NCBI RefSeq assembly: GCF_034421375.1
Contig: NZ_CP139779.1
Location: forward strand, 2,666,001-2,730,000
Direction of reading: 5' to 3'
Length of the DNA: 64,000 nt
DNA from: Microbacterium invictum
Lineage (GTDB): Bacteria > Actinomycetota > Actinomycetes > Actinomycetales > Microbacteriaceae
The translations under genes were made by a program, and so were the position numbers. How positions within the stretch are numbered: the first letter of the stretch is position 1; each line of letters opens with the position of its first letter. The notes under the pieces are model-generated. The model made no database searches and was not told the DNA's origin. It worked only from the letters and a program-made list of their open reading frames with translations. Below are positions 19,535 to 29,052 of the stretch, piece after piece.

Positions 19535-19573
19535 CGTCGCGCCGCACTCTAGCCCCGTCGCGCCGCACTCTAG
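19535..19573. repeat. Two 18-bp direct repeats, period 21
   Basis: CGTCGCGCCGCACTCTAG occurs at 19535-19552 and again at 19556-19573; a broken third copy (CGTCGCGCCGC) follows near 19580. It lies just after the GNAT gene. Function unknown; rc contains no obvious hairpin. Confidence 0.6.
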
Positions 19574-19637
19574 GCCCCCGTCGCGCCGCGGGCGCGTCGC
19601 GTCGCGCTCCTGGCCTTTGCGCGTCCACACCCCTGGT

Positions 19638-19664
19638 TTGTCGGAGATTGGGTCGATTGTCGGA
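19638..19664 (+). repeat. Paired TTGTCGGA repeats upstream of DUF559 gene
   Basis: TTGTCGGA at 19638-19645 and 19657-19664, start-to-start distance 19 bp. An equally spaced pair lies on the other side of the DUF559 gene at 20702 and 20721. Confidence 0.6.
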
Positions 19665-19803
19665 TACACCATCCCGCAGCATCCGATTTCACCGGGTTTC
19701 GCCGACGACCGTCCTCTCCTCCCCACCACGGGTGTGGCCCCTGCTGTCCACGACTTTGACGTCGCGACCGGACTTCCTCCGCCACAACGCACACACTGGC
19801 CGG

Positions 19804-20691
19804 ATGACGCAGACTGCCCCCTCGCATCCGACCGCGTTCAGCCCTCGCTCCGTGGAGCGCTGCGGACGATTGCGAGGCTGGATGGATGAGCGCGAGGGCA
19901 TCGCTCACCGAGACGCCGTGGCCGACGCCGGCTTCGCGCTGACGGTTCAGCGGGAAGCGGTGCGGATGGGGATCATCCGGAGGGTCCGTCGGCACTGGCT
20001 CGTGACCCCGTCGTGTGCGGGCGACCTGCTCGCCGCGGCGCGGAGCACCGGCGTCTTGACCTGTGTATCGGCGGCCCGGCGCTACGGGTGGTGGCTGCCA
20101 CCTGATGTCGACCGACGCGTCCACCTTCAGCTGAAGCCTCACGGACGGCCGCCGCGTGAGGACGCGGTAGCGCACTGGTCCGCGCCACTCACGCCTGCGC
20201 GCGGGAAGTTGTTGGCGTCGGTCGAGGACACCCTGCGCGATGTCGCGTCGTGTCTCGGACACGCCTCGGCATTGGTGGTGTGGGAGTCCGCCATCCGCAC
20301 GGAGAACCTCGCGATCGACGCTCTCCGCCTCATTCCTTGGCGGCGGGTCGAGGCGACCCGCCTCGCGGACGAGGTTCGCGGACTCTCCGACTCGGGCCTC
20401 GAGACATTCTTCGCGGTGCGGCTGACAGCGTGGGGGGTGCCCTTCGTCCAGCAGGCCGTGGTCGCTGGCCACCGCGTCGATCTGCTCGTCGGAAGGCGAC
20501 TGGTGATCCAGATCGACGGGTTCTCCTACCACTCGACAGCTGCGCAGCGCGGGCGCGACGTCGCCCTCGACGCAGAGCTGATCGTGCGTGGTTACACCGT
20601 GCTGCGCTTCACCTACGCGCAGGTCATCCACGACTGGGCGAGCGTCGAGCGCGCACTGTCGCGCGCGATCGCCGCGGGGCTGCATCGTTGA
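19804..20691 (+). CDS. DUF559-type endonuclease-like protein with N-terminal winged-helix-like domain
   Basis: 295 residues. The N-terminal half (GIAHRDAVADAGFALTVQREAVRMGIIRRVRRHWLV) looks like the AbiEi-type winged helix. The C-terminal half is DUF559, a PD-(D/E)XK/Vsr-like nuclease fold: SGLETFFAVRL (Glu), HRVDLLVGRRLVIQIDGFSYH (Asp and Q-x-D core), then ALDAELIVRGYTVLRFTYAQVIHDW. Key acidic residues are present, so it may cut or bind DNA. Many actinobacteria carry several such genes as scattered accessory copies; function is unproven. The gene is enclosed by TTGTCGG repeats with identical 19-bp spacing on both sides, which could mark it as a small mobile or target-linked unit. Confidence 0.75.
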   Translation: MTQTAPSHPTAFSPRSVERCGRLRGWMDEREGIAHRDAVADAGFALTVQREAVRMGIIRRVRRHWLVTPSCAGDLLAAARSTGVLTCVSAARRYGWWLPPDVDRRVHLQLKPHGRPPREDAVAHWSAPLTPARGKLLASVEDTLRDVASCLGHASALVVWESAIRTENLAIDALRLIPWRRVEATRLADEVRGLSDSGLETFFAVRLTAWGVPFVQQAVVAGHRVDLLVGRRLVIQIDGFSYHSTAAQRGRDVALDAELIVRGYTVLRFTYAQVIHDWASVERALSRAIAAGLHR

Positions 20692-20701
20692 TGACGTTCA
20701 C

Positions 20702-20771
20702 TTGTCGGGCAATCCGCGCGTTGTCGGAGTCCAAAGACCTCGGGCTCCGACGACGGCCCGAATCTCCGACA
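20702..20771. repeat. TTGTCGG repeats downstream of DUF559 gene
   Basis: TTGTCGGG at 20702-20709 and TTGTCGGA at 20721-20728 (19-bp period) plus an inverted copy TCCGACAA at 20764-20771. The first begins 11 bp after the DUF559 stop codon. Confidence 0.6.
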
Positions 20772-20808
20772 ACTGCGGAGGCTCCCGGTTCGATCCGACC
20801 GGCGCGCG

Positions 20809-22626
20809 TCAGACCAGGGACTCCCGCCACGCCCGGTGCAGCTGGGCGAACTTGCCGTCACCGCTGATCAGCTCGTCGGGGGTGTCGTCCTCGATGATGC
20901 GGCCGTGCTCCATCACGAGCACGCGGTCGGCGATCGCGACGGTCGAGAGCCGGTGGGCGATGATGATCGCCGTCCGGTCGGCGAGGAGGGTCTGCAGCGC
21001 CTCCTGGATCGCCCGCTCGCTCGGGATGTCGAGCGACGCCGTCGCCTCGTCGAGGATCAGCACCGCGGGGTCGGCGAGGAAGGCGCGGGCGAACGAGATC
21101 AGCTGACGCTGCCCGGCCGAGACCCGGCCGCCGCGCTTGTTCACGTCGGTGTCGTACCCGTCGGGAAGCCGCTGGATGAACGCGTCGGCACCGACCGCCC
21201 GCGCCGCGGCGCGGATCTGCTCCATGGTGGCGTCGGGCTTGCCGAGGGCGATGTTGTCCGCGACGGTGCCGCTGAACAGATAGGCCTCCTGCGTGACCAT
21301 CACGATCGCGCGTCGCAGGTCTTTCGGGTGGAGGTTCCGCAGGTCCACCCCGTCCAGCGAGACCGTTCCGATCGTCGGGTCGTAGAACCGCGACACCAGC
21401 TTCGCCAGGGTGGACTTCCCCGCCCCGGTCGTGCCGACGAGGGCGACCGTCTGCCCCGCGGGGATGTCCAGCGAGAAGTCGGGCAGGATGACCCGGTCAT
21501 CTCCGTATCCGAAGGTGACCCCATCGAACCGCACGTGTCCGCGCGCCTGCCACAGGTCGACGGGTCGCTTCGGGTCGGGGACCGTCGGCTCCTCCTCCAG
21601 CACGCCCGAGACCTTCTCCAGCGCCGCGACGGCGGACTGGTAGGAGTTGAGGAAGAACGCCACCTCCTGCAGCGGCGAGAAGAAGTTCCGCACGTACAGC
21701 ACCGCCGACAGCAGGAAGCCGAGCCCCAGCGCCCCGGTCGACACCCGTATGCCGCCCCAGAGCACAACCATCGCGATGGCGACCGAGGCCACCGCCATGA
21801 GGCCCGGCTCGAAGGTGCCGAACAGACGGATGGAGCGGATGTTGACGTCGCGGTAGCTGAGCGCCAGCTCGCCGAACTCCTCGTCGTTGCGCTCCTCGCG
21901 GCGGAAGGCCTTGACGGCGCGGATCCCGGTCATCGACTCGACGAACTTCACGATCACCGACGCGCTCACGGTGCGCGACTGGCGGTAGACCAGCTGCGAG
22001 CGCTTGTAGAACCAGCGCATGAGGAGGAACAGCGGAATCCCCATGACGATGAGGATGACGCCGGACTGCCAGTCGACCAGCAGCAGCGCAATGAGGGTGA
22101 ACAGCCCGAAGAGGATCCCCGAGACGAGCTCGTTAAGCCCGCCGTCGAGGAGTTCGCGGATGGTGTCGAGGTCGCTCGTCTGACGCGAGATGATGCGCCC
22201 CGACGTGTACGACTCATGGAACTCCAAGCTCAGCTTCTGCGTGTGCAGGAAGATGCGCTTGCGGAGGTCGAGCATGACCGCCTGGGTGAGGCGTGCGGCC
22301 ACGAGGACGTACCAGCCGATGAGGGCCGCCCCGCCGATGCCGCTGACGAGGTAGAGGCCGACGACGACGATGGCGGGCATCCAGTCGTTCTGCTCCACGA
22401 CCGCGGGCAGGGCGTTGTTGATGCCGAACCCGATCAGAGCGGGACCGGCGACGCGCAGCGCGGTGGAGACGACGAGCACGGCGGCGGCGAGCACGAGCTG
22501 CCAGCGCACGGGCGCGATCAACGACCCGAGGAGGCGCAGCGACCGGCGACGGATGGAGCGGCTCTCTTCCCGGGTGTAGTCGGAGCGGTCCTCGCCGCTC
22601 GTACCGGTGACGGTGGCGGTGGTCAT
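20809..22626 (-). CDS. ABC exporter half-transporter, catalytic-site subunit
   Basis: Fused membrane and ATPase subunit, 605 residues: about six helices up to residue 340, then an ATPase domain with Walker [10 protein letters not shown] (about 396-404), Walker [12 protein letters not shown] with the catalytic Glu, and H-loop IIAHRLSTV. The signature motif is VSAGQRQ rather than LSGGQ, a degenerate form. Its partner has a normal signature but a Walker B lacking the Glu. This complementary pattern is typical of asymmetric heterodimeric exporters such as BmrCD or TM287/288, which pump drugs or lipophilic compounds. ATG overlaps the partner's stop (ATGA). Substrate unknown. Confidence 0.92.
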   Translation of the reverse strand: MTTATVTGTSGEDRSDYTREESRSIRRRSLRLLGSLIAPVRWQLVLAAAVLVVSTALRVAGPALIGFGINNALPAVVEQNDWMPAIVVVGLYLVSGIGGAALIGWYVLVAARLTQAVMLDLRKRIFLHTQKLSLEFHESYTSGRIISRQTSDLDTIRELLDGGLNELVSGILFGLFTLIALLLVDWQSGVILIVMGIPLFLLMRWFYKRSQLVYRQSRTVSASVIVKFVESMTGIRAVKAFRREERNDEEFGELALSYRDVNIRSIRLFGTFEPGLMAVASVAIAMVVLWGGIRVSTGALGLGFLLSAVLYVRNFFSPLQEVAFFLNSYQSAVAALEKVSGVLEEEPTVPDPKRPVDLWQARGHVRFDGVTFGYGDDRVILPDFSLDIPAGQTVALVGTTGAGKSTLAKLVSRFYDPTIGTVSLDGVDLRNLHPKDLRRAIVMVTQEAYLFSGTVADNIALGKPDATMEQIRAAARAVGADAFIQRLPDGYDTDVNKRGGRVSAGQRQLISFARAFLADPAVLILDEATASLDIPSERAIQEALQTLLADRTAIIIAHRLSTVAIADRVLVMEHGRIIEDDTPDELISGDGKFAQLHRAWRESLV

Positions 22627-24512
22627 CGGGTCACCTCCCTCTCGCGGGCATCGATGGATTGATCGTCGTCTCGGATGGTCTTCAGCACACCGGTCGGATT
22701 CCGCGCCTCGCGCTCGGCGAGCTCGAGACTGGAGATGACGTGGCGGTAGTGCTCGCTCTGGCGCAGCAGATCCGAGTGCCGGCCGACGGCGGTGATGCGC
22801 CCGGCCTCGAGCAGTGCGACGCGGTCGGCGAGCATCACCGTCGAGGGGCGGTGGGCCACCACGAGGGCGGTGGTGTCTTTCAGCACGACGCGGAGCGCGT
22901 CTTCCACGAGCGCCTCGGTGTCGACGTCGAGCGCCGACAGCGGGTCATCCAGAACCAGGACGCTCGGGCGCGCCGCCACCGCCCGCGCGAGCGCGAGACG
23001 CTGGCGTTGACCGCCCGAGAGGCTCAGCCCCTCCTCGCCGATGATCGTGTCGACGCCGTCGGGAAGGTCGTAGACGAACGACGCCTGCGCGACCCCGAGT
23101 GCCTCGTGGAGGATCCGCTCGGCCTCGTCCGAACCCGGCTCGAGGTCTTCGCGTCCGAGCAGGATGTTCTCGCGGACGGACTGCGAGAACAGCGTCGCGT
23201 CCTCGAAGGCCATGCCGATGTGACGCCGAAGGTCCTTCAGGGTCAGGTCGCGGACATCCGTCCCGTCCAGCGTCACCCGCCCGCCGGTGACGTCGTAGAG
23301 GCGTGTGGGCAGGGTGGTCAGCGTGGTCTTGCCGCTACCGGTGAGACCCACGAGAGCCATGGTCTCCCCCGGCTCGAGGACGAGGTCGATGCCGTCGAGC
23401 AGGTCGGCTTCGTGCGCGCCGGAATCCTGGTAGCGGAAGTGCGCGTCTTCGAAGGCCAGCTGCCCGCGGACGTGCGCCAGCTGCACCGGCCGGGCGGGGT
23501 CGGTGATGGTGTTCTCATCGTCGAACACCTCGAAGATGCGGTCGGTCGCCGTCCGCGCGTCGAGGGTGAACGAGAACAGGAACCCGATCGACTCCATCGG
23601 CCAGCGCAGCACCGTGGTCATCGCGAAGAACGCGATGAGCGCGTCGACCTCGAGCTGACCGGTCGCGGCGAGGTAGATGCCGGTTCCCAGGCACAGCGCG
23701 AAGGCGACGTCGGGGAGGATCACCAGCCAGAACCAGATCCACCCGACGGCGCGGGCCTTGCGCAGCTCGGTCTGGCGAAGGGTCTCGGCTTGGCGCGCGA
23801 ACTTCTGAAGCGCGTGCTTGCCGCGACCGAAGGCCTTCAGGACCCGGATGCCGTGGACGCTCTCCTCCACTGACGTAGCGAGGTCGCCCGCCTGGTCCTG
23901 GCTCTGCCGGGCGAGGGTGCCGTAGGACTTCTCGAAGCGGTACCCCGCGTACCACAGCGGTGCGGACACCACGAGGAACACGGTGCCGAGCAGCCAGTGC
24001 CAGCGGAACAGCAGGGCGGTGCCGACGAGGATGGTGATGACGTTCACCACGAGGAGCACGAGGCCGAAGGCCATCCAGCGCCGCAGCGTGCTGATGTCCT
24101 GCATCATGCGGCTGAGCAGCTGACCCGACTGCCAGCGGTCGTGGAACGCGACCGGGAGGCGCTGCAGGCGCGAGTAGAACGTCTGGCGCAGGTCGTACTC
24201 GACCATCGTGGCCGGGGCGAGCACGAACCAGCGACGCAGGTACACCATCGCCGCCTCGGCGAGACCCAGCCCGAGGATCGCGGCGGCGCCCCAGCCGATG
24301 AGGCCGAGGTCGCCGGAGCTGATGGGGCCCTGGATGATCGCCTCGAGGACGAGCGGAATGCCCAGGGCGAGGAGGCTGGCGACGAGCGCGACGGACGCCC
24401 CCAGCGCGAGACGCGGGAGGACGGGCCGCGCGAACGGCAGCAGCCGCGCGAGCGCGCGCAGCGTGGACGGGTGGGCTTTCGCGGAGGACGCGGGCGGAGC
24501 GGAGGAAGTCAT
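22623..24512 (-). CDS. ABC exporter half-transporter, degenerate-site subunit
   Basis: 629 residues with an N-terminal six-helix membrane domain (first helix [24 protein letters not shown]) and a C-terminal ATPase domain. Walker [10 protein letters not shown] is near 388-396; the signature [16 protein letters not shown] is canonical; but Walker B reads [12 protein letters not shown], with Asp where the catalytic Glu should be. This residue change, together with the partner's altered signature, makes one of the two shared ATP sites non-hydrolytic. First gene of a two-gene operon. Upstream lie a promoter-like sequence and an 18-codon ORF with an excellent ribosome site (24635-24691), a possible leader peptide. 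The ATG itself has AAGGA only 2-3 nt away, so its own initiation may be weak. Confidence 0.92.
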   Translation of the reverse strand: MTSSAPPASSAKAHPSTLRALARLLPFARPVLPRLALGASVALVASLLALGIPLVLEAIIQGPISSGDLGLIGWGAAAILGLGLAEAAMVYLRRWFVLAPATMVEYDLRQTFYSRLQRLPVAFHDRWQSGQLLSRMMQDISTLRRWMAFGLVLLVVNVITILVGTALLFRWHWLLGTVFLVVSAPLWYAGYRFEKSYGTLARQSQDQAGDLATSVEESVHGIRVLKAFGRGKHALQKFARQAETLRQTELRKARAVGWIWFWLVILPDVAFALCLGTGIYLAATGQLEVDALIAFFAMTTVLRWPMESIGFLFSFTLDARTATDRIFEVFDDENTITDPARPVQLAHVRGQLAFEDAHFRYQDSGAHEADLLDGIDLVLEPGETMALVGLTGSGKTTLTTLPTRLYDVTGGRVTLDGTDVRDLTLKDLRRHIGMAFEDATLFSQSVRENILLGREDLEPGSDEAERILHEALGVAQASFVYDLPDGVDTIIGEEGLSLSGGQRQRLALARAVAARPSVLVLDDPLSALDVDTEALVEDALRVVLKDTTALVVAHRPSTVMLADRVALLEAGRITAVGRHSDLLRQSEHYRHVISSLELAEREARNPTGVLKTIRDDDQSIDAREREVTR

Positions 24513-24634
24513 GATCCTTGATGGGGCGTGGCGGAGAAGCGCTCACTTGAGGCGAGACGCGGAAGGGTGCGCTGCTCGAACGGAACGCTCGGAGCGCGGC
24601 GATTATGCCGGAAGGTGACCCGAAGGGGTGCGAG

Positions 24635-24691
24635 CTACCGCGCCGTGGGGAGGACGGCGGCGATCTTCGCGACGTGGTCGACCTGATACAT
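24635..24691 (-). CDS. Possible 18-residue leader peptide before ABC exporter
   Basis: A short ORF, MYQVDHVAKIAAVLPTAR then TAG, has GGAGG exactly 5 nt before its ATG, a better initiation site than that of the exporter gene 122 bp downstream. A promoter-like TTGATC/TATCCT pair stands about 50 bp upstream. The arrangement (promoter, tiny ORF, heterodimeric exporter) resembles bmrB-bmrCD of Bacillus subtilis, where ribosome stalling in the leader switches on the exporter. I do not see a clear terminator hairpin between leader and exporter, and a CATAAT box in that gap could be a separate promoter, so a role in attenuation is unproven and the ORF could be chance. Confidence 0.35.
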   Translation of the reverse strand: MYQVDHVAKIAAVLPTAR

Positions 24692-24745
24692 GGCATCCTC
24701 CAGGGTGCGGGTGATCCGAAGCCGCCGCGGTCGCGACAGCCCTCC

Positions 24746-24775
24746 AGGATAAACCTGAGAACGCGCTGTGATCAA
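24746..24775 (-). promoter_or_regulatory. Promoter-like sequence for leader/ABC exporter unit
   Basis: On the minus strand TTGATC (24775-24770) and TATCCT (24751-24746) are separated by 18 nt. The -35 overlaps the stop codon of ogt, and the predicted transcript would have about 48 nt before the leader ORF. Confidence 0.4.
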
Positions 24776-25287
24776 GAGCCAGTTCCGGCCAGGGCGAAAC
24801 GGCTCTCGCGGTCGAGCAGCGCCCGCTTGATCTCGAGGCCCCAGGCGAAGCCGCCCAGGCTGCCGTCGGACCGGAGGACGCGGTGGCAGGGGACGAAGAG
24901 CGCGGGCGCATTGCGCGCGCAGATCGAGGCGGCGACCCGGATGGCCCGCGGGTTGCCGAGCCGGGCGGCGAACGCGGCGTAGGTGAGCGGCTCCCCCGGC
25001 GCGATGGCGCGGAGCGCGTCCCAGCCGGCGCGCTGGAGTGCGGTGCCGTGCTGGCGGACGGGGACGGCGTCGATGGCGGCGGGGTCGCCGGCGTAGTAGG
25101 CGGTCACGGCGGCCGCCGCCGCGGTGTCGCCCTCGGCGATCGCGTCGGGGCGGTGGGCGGGGGCGAGCCTGGCGAGGAGGGCGGTGGGGTCGGCCGTCCA
25201 CCCCGACGCCTCGACGAGGCCGTCGCGCGCGAGGATCGTGAACGGACCGTCGGGGGTGTCGAGCGTCTGGATGGTCGCGGTGCTCAT
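24772..25287 (-). CDS. ogt: Methylated-DNA--protein-cysteine methyltransferase
   Basis: Suicide repair protein that takes the alkyl group from O6-alkylguanine onto its own cysteine. 171 residues; the active site is PCHRV with Cys 134, preceded by the helix-turn-helix [21 protein letters not shown] and followed by [20 protein letters not shown], the usual C-terminal signature. The upstream half is the RNase-H-like domain. Its ATG overlaps the stop of the Ada/AlkA-like gene (ATGA), so direct reversal and base excision of alkyl damage are expressed as one unit. Motif IRVA replaces the common NPLP-type residues only in part; activity should be intact. Confidence 0.93.
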   Translation of the reverse strand: MSTATIQTLDTPDGPFTILARDGLVEASGWTADPTALLARLAPAHRPDAIAEGDTAAAAAVTAYYAGDPAAIDAVPVRQHGTALQRAGWDALRAIAPGEPLTYAAFAARLGNPRAIRVAASICARNAPALFVPCHRVLRSDGSLGGFAWGLEIKRALLDRESRFALAGTGS

Positions 25288-26891
25288 GAGGCGGTCCTCC
25301 GGCGGGTCGATGGGGTGACGGATGCAGGATCGGTGGGGCGCAGGGTGACGGGGAGGATCGGTGGGGCGTCCGAGGAGTCGGCCGGCGGGAGGTCGGCCCT
25401 CCAGGCGCGGGTCACCGGCGCGGCGTACCAGAAGTGCGCCATCGCGTAGCTGCGCCAGGGCGCGGTGCGCTCACCCCACGCGGTGAAGCTCCGCGGGTCG
25501 GCGGGGACGCCGAGCGCGGCCGCGCCCGTGCGGGCGGCCACGTCGCCCGGCAGCAGCACGTCCGGATCGCCGAGTACACGCATGCGGACGTAGTCGGCCG
25601 TCCACGGTCCGACTCCCGGGAGGGCGAGCAGCCGCATGCGCTGTTCCGCGCGATCGTCGCCTGGGCCGAGCGCCAGTGAGCCGTCGGCGAGTGCCGCCGC
25701 CGCGGCGATGACCGCGCGCACGCGCGCCGCGGGGCCTCGCAGCACCTCGTGCCCGCGCTCGGCGATCACCGGCGGGGAGGGGAACAGCGTCATCCGACCG
25801 TCGGGGGTCTCGACCTCGGTGCCGAGCGCGGCGGCGAGCCGGCCCTGCATCGTGCGTGCCGCGGCGACGCTGATCTGCTGCCCGATCATGGCGCGCAGCA
25901 GCATCTCGTCGGCGTCGATCGCACCGGGTACCCGCACGCCCGGGATCTCGGCCACCGCGCCCCGGAGCTCGGGGTGCACCGCGAGGGCCTCGTCGACGGC
26001 GAGCGGGTCGGCGTCGAGGTCGAACAGCCGCCGCACCCGGGCGATGAGGGTGCTGAGGTCGTGCAGCGACGCCGGTCTGGCGCGCAGACGCAGGCGTCCG
26101 GCGTCCTCCCGGACCTCGAACCAGGCCGGCCCGGCAGGCAGCCGCACGACCCGGGCGAAGGATGCCGCGTCGCCGCGTTCCACGCCGGGGATCGCGTGCG
26201 CCCTCATCCAGCCGAACAGGCCGGCGGTGTCGATCGGGCCGCGCACCGGAAGGGCGAGATCGATCGTCCCGGGCGCGGGGGCTGCCCCCGCGAGCCGGTG
26301 CCTCCGGGCGCGGAGGTCGCGCGGCGGCATCCCGAACACCTCGCCGATCGTGTCGGTGAACTGACGGACGCTCGCGAACCCCGCGGCGAAGGCGACGTCG
26401 GCCGAGGACAGATCGGTGCCCACGAGGAGCGCGCGGGCGGTGTGCGCGCGCTGCGCGCGGGCGAGCGCGAGGGGGCCCGCGCCGAGCTCGGCGGTGAGGA
26501 GCCGGGTGAGGTGGCGCGGAGAGTAGCCCAGGCGCCGCGCGAGGCCGGGCACCCCTTCGCGGTCGACGACGCCGTCGATGATGAGGCGCATCGCGCGGGC
26601 GGCGAGGTCGCCGCGGACATCCCAGGCGGGCGAGCCGGGCGCCGCCTCGGGGAGGCAGCGCTTGCACGCCCGGTACCCCGCCTCGTGCGCGGCGGCCGAG
26701 GTGTCGAAGAACGTGACGTTCTGCTCCTTGGGCGTGCGGGCCGGGCAGCTCGGCCGGCAGTAGATGCCGGTCGAGCGCACCGCGGTGACGAACTGCCCGT
26801 CGAAGCGCCGGTCGCGCGACTGGATGACGCGGTAGCGCTCGGCGAAGCCCCTCTCGCGGGGCGTCGTGTGCACGGCATCCGGCGTCGTCAT
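25284..26891 (-). CDS. Ada-like regulator fused to AlkA-type 3-methyladenine DNA glycosylase
   Basis: Three-part alkylation-damage protein, 535 residues. N-terminal Ada metal-binding domain: Cys45, Cys49, Cys76 and Cys79 (YCRPSC ... CKRC), where the first Cys can accept methyl groups from DNA phosphates. Then two AraC-type helix-turn-helix motifs ([36 protein letters not shown]) for promoter binding. The C-terminal half is AlkA: N-domain, [18 protein letters not shown], and a helix-hairpin-helix [18 protein letters not shown] followed by LLPGDVAAR with the catalytic Asp. So sensing, gene activation and base excision are on one chain. Heads an operon with ogt. Confidence 0.93.
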   Translation of the reverse strand: MTTPDAVHTTPRERGFAERYRVIQSRDRRFDGQFVTAVRSTGIYCRPSCPARTPKEQNVTFFDTSAAAHEAGYRACKRCLPEAAPGSPAWDVRGDLAARAMRLIIDGVVDREGVPGLARRLGYSPRHLTRLLTAELGAGPLALARAQRAHTARALLVGTDLSSADVAFAAGFASVRQFTDTIGEVFGMPPRDLRARRHRLAGAAPAPGTIDLALPVRGPIDTAGLFGWMRAHAIPGVERGDAASFARVVRLPAGPAWFEVREDAGRLRLRARPASLHDLSTLIARVRRLFDLDADPLAVDEALAVHPELRGAVAEIPGVRVPGAIDADEMLLRAMIGQQISVAAARTMQGRLAAALGTEVETPDGRMTLFPSPPVIAERGHEVLRGPAARVRAVIAAAAALADGSLALGPGDDRAEQRMRLLALPGVGPWTADYVRMRVLGDPDVLLPGDVAARTGAAALGVPADPRSFTAWGERTAPWRSYAMAHFWYAAPVTRAWRADLPPADSSDAPPILPVTLRPTDPASVTPSTRRRTAS

Positions 26892-26938
26892 GCCCCCAGC
26901 CTGTCACGCGCAGCCGGGAGGTTCCGGCGGAAATCGGA

Positions 26939-26974
26939 CACGGGGGTGAGCGCCTCGCGGCGCCCACCCCCGTG
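26939..26974 (-). terminator. Strong hairpin terminator downstream of the 27-29 kb secreted-protein gene
   Basis: CACGGGGGTG (26939-26948) pairs with CACCCCCGTG (26965-26974); inside, GCGCC/GGCGC around a TCGC loop extend the stem. It starts 12 bp after the stop at 26986 on the minus strand and separates that operon from the Ada/AlkA gene. Confidence 0.75.
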
Positions 26975-26985
26975 GACCTCTGGGC

Positions 26986-29025
26986 TCAGCCCTCGGCCAG
27001 CGCGAACCCGCCGCTCGGCACGACCACGCTCGCCTCGCCCGTCACCGAGGTGGTGCGCACGAGCTCGCCGGACTCGTCGAAGACCCGGATCGTCGAGTCG
27101 ACTCCATCGGCGCCGAGCATCGCCCGTTGCACACCGGTCGCGGTCGACTGCACGAGCTCGGTGCGTGCACCGTCGCCCTCGAGGACGAGTCGCGACAGCC
27201 ACGGGCGCACGAGGATCGCGTCGAGCATGAGCTCGCCGCTGAGCGCCTTCACGCTCACCTCGTCGCGATTCGCCGACAGCGGCGCGGTCAGGGCGTACGG
27301 CAGCAGAACCCCCGGACTCGGCGAGATGCCCTGCGCGGGGCCGCTCACCTGGAGCTGTCCCCCCGGCCGCCACGTCGACCGGGACGACTCGCCCGGGTCT
27401 GACCAGACGACCGGCTCGAGCCAGCGGCGGGTGTCAGCGGCGCCGACGTCCCAGGTCGCCTCCTGGCCCGGCGCGAGCGTCAGCGCGTCGCCCGACCAGC
27501 TCGACTCCCCCGTCCACGACTCCGGCGTGGTGACCGTGCCGTCGGTGGCGACGGCGTCCTCGGCCTCGACCACGCGCAGCCCGTCCTGAGCCGTGACGGT
27601 GGTCAGCGTGGTGGCGCGCGCCGCGACATCCGGGTGGGCGTCGAGCGCGAGCATCGTCAGCAGGCCGTGGATGGCGCTCTCGGCGCCGCTGTTGCGGTTG
27701 ATCGAGCCGTCGGGCTGCAGTCCGTCGTAGGTGACCCCGGTCGCGGGGTCGTACATCGGCTCCCCCGCCCGGTTCACGCCGAAGTACCACGCCGCCTGCA
27801 GGCCCGCGAGGCCCTCGAGCCCCGCCGATCCCGTGGCATCCGAGACGGCCAGCAGCGACTGCACCCGCGAGTCGACCCCGTAGGCGATCTGCACCCGGTC
27901 GGTGGGGCTCGGGAACCAGCCGTTGTCGGCACCCCCGGCGGTCAGGAGCGTCGGGGTGAACACGGCGGCGTCGCCGACGGCCGGCTCGATCAGCGACGGG
28001 TCGCCCAGGGCCTCGGATGCCGCGGCGAGCGCCGCGGGCATCTGCGACGCCCACGCGTGCCACATGCTGCGCGACTGCGCCCACGGGAGCACCGCGCCGT
28101 ACGGCCACGACTTCTCGTCCCCGGCGGACATCGCCGCGATGCCCTCGGCGAGCTTCGCCAGCGCGTCGCGCGCCTCGGGCGCGTCTGGGCCGGCGGCCAC
28201 GCGCGCCGCGAGTCCGAGCACGGCCTCGGCCGAGGCATCCGCACCGTCGACGATCAGCCACGCCGGAACGCGCAGCCCGTCGGATTCGGTCCACTCGCCG
28301 TAGCGCGAGAGCACCTGCCGATCGAGCGCCGCGAGGGCGAGGTCGAGCCGCTCGTCGAGGAACGCCGCGAACGCGGGGTCGACGTCGGCGAACGCCGCGT
28401 AGCCCTCGCCGAGCGCCCAGATGGTGCGGGCGAGCCAGTAGCTCGCACCCGAGTCCGACGGGTCGGGCAGCTCGACCGGCTCGGCCGAGGGGTTGAGGGC
28501 GCCGTCGGGCTGCATCCACAGCACCACGTTGCCGGCGTTCGGGCCGCTCACGGTCTGCATGTAAGTCAGGCCACGGAGGAGCTCGTACGCCTTGTCGGCG
28601 CTCGCCTCCTCACCCGTCTGCGCGAAGTGGCGGAGGTAGACCACCGCGGCTCGCGAGATGTCGTCGGCGTTGTATGCCCCCTGTCCCCAGTACCCGGTCT
28701 CGGGGTCGAGGGGTCCGCCGCCGACCCGCTCGAACGTGCCGCCGCCCCGGGCGTCGGCATAGGTCCAGGGCAAGGTCAGGGTCGGCTCCTCCGCGAGGCG
28801 GTAGGTGGTGTGGCCTTCGACGCCCGCCGGCGGGGTCGCCTGATCGAGCAGGAAGTCCAGGTGCGACAGGTTCGTCAGCGGAGCGGAGTTGACGGATGCC
28901 GCGGGCGCGGCCCCGGCCGGAGCCGGCGCGGAGGCTGCCGCGGGGCTGACGAGCCCCACGGTCAACGCCACCACGGCGGCGCCGGCGACGGCCCAGCGCG
29001 CACCCCGTCGTGCGTGCGTGTTCAT
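26986..29025 (-). CDS. Secreted alpha-helical (six-hairpin-like) protein with CBM-like C-terminus
   Basis: Exported protein of 679 residues: signal peptide with twin basic start (MNTHARRGARWAVAGAAVVALTVG...AAAS). Residues about 45-480 consist of paired helices and recurring motifs (GYWGQGAYNADDISRAAVVYL; DSGASYWLARTIWALGEGYAAF) like alpha/alpha-barrel glycosidases and lyases. From about 505 a beta-rich region starts with LRVVEAEDAV, the usual opening of CBM6/35 carbohydrate-binding modules. No GH family can be named with confidence and catalytic residues are not identified. As last gene of the GH130 operon it may cut the polymer outside before import. Followed by a strong terminator. Confidence 0.7.
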   Translation of the reverse strand: MNTHARRGARWAVAGAAVVALTVGLVSPAAASAPAPAGAAPAASVNSAPLTNLSHLDFLLDQATPPAGVEGHTTYRLAEEPTLTLPWTYADARGGGTFERVGGGPLDPETGYWGQGAYNADDISRAAVVYLRHFAQTGEEASADKAYELLRGLTYMQTVSGPNAGNVVLWMQPDGALNPSAEPVELPDPSDSGASYWLARTIWALGEGYAAFADVDPAFAAFLDERLDLALAALDRQVLSRYGEWTESDGLRVPAWLIVDGADASAEAVLGLAARVAAGPDAPEARDALAKLAEGIAAMSAGDEKSWPYGAVLPWAQSRSMWHAWASQMPAALAAASEALGDPSLIEPAVGDAAVFTPTLLTAGGADNGWFPSPTDRVQIAYGVDSRVQSLLAVSDATGSAGLEGLAGLQAAWYFGVNRAGEPMYDPATGVTYDGLQPDGSINRNSGAESAIHGLLTMLALDAHPDVAARATTLTTVTAQDGLRVVEAEDAVATDGTVTTPESWTGESSWSGDALTLAPGQEATWDVGAADTRRWLEPVVWSDPGESSRSTWRPGGQLQVSGPAQGISPSPGVLLPYALTAPLSANRDEVSVKALSGELMLDAILVRPWLSRLVLEGDGARTELVQSTATGVQRAMLGADGVDSTIRVFDESGELVRTTSVTGEASVVVPSGGFALAEG

Positions 29026-29052
29026 GTGCTTCTCCTTCTCAGTCGGTCGAGC

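Noticed and set aside
20836..22662. A 608-codon reading opposite the ABC exporter gene
   Set aside because: Antisense shadow in high-GC DNA; the minus-strand reading has all ABC motifs.
24513..24634. Attenuator hairpin between leader ORF and ABC exporter
   Set aside because: Only short or impossible stems were found (ACCC/GGGT with a 4-nt loop; CGCTC/GAGCG with one base between), not a convincing terminator.
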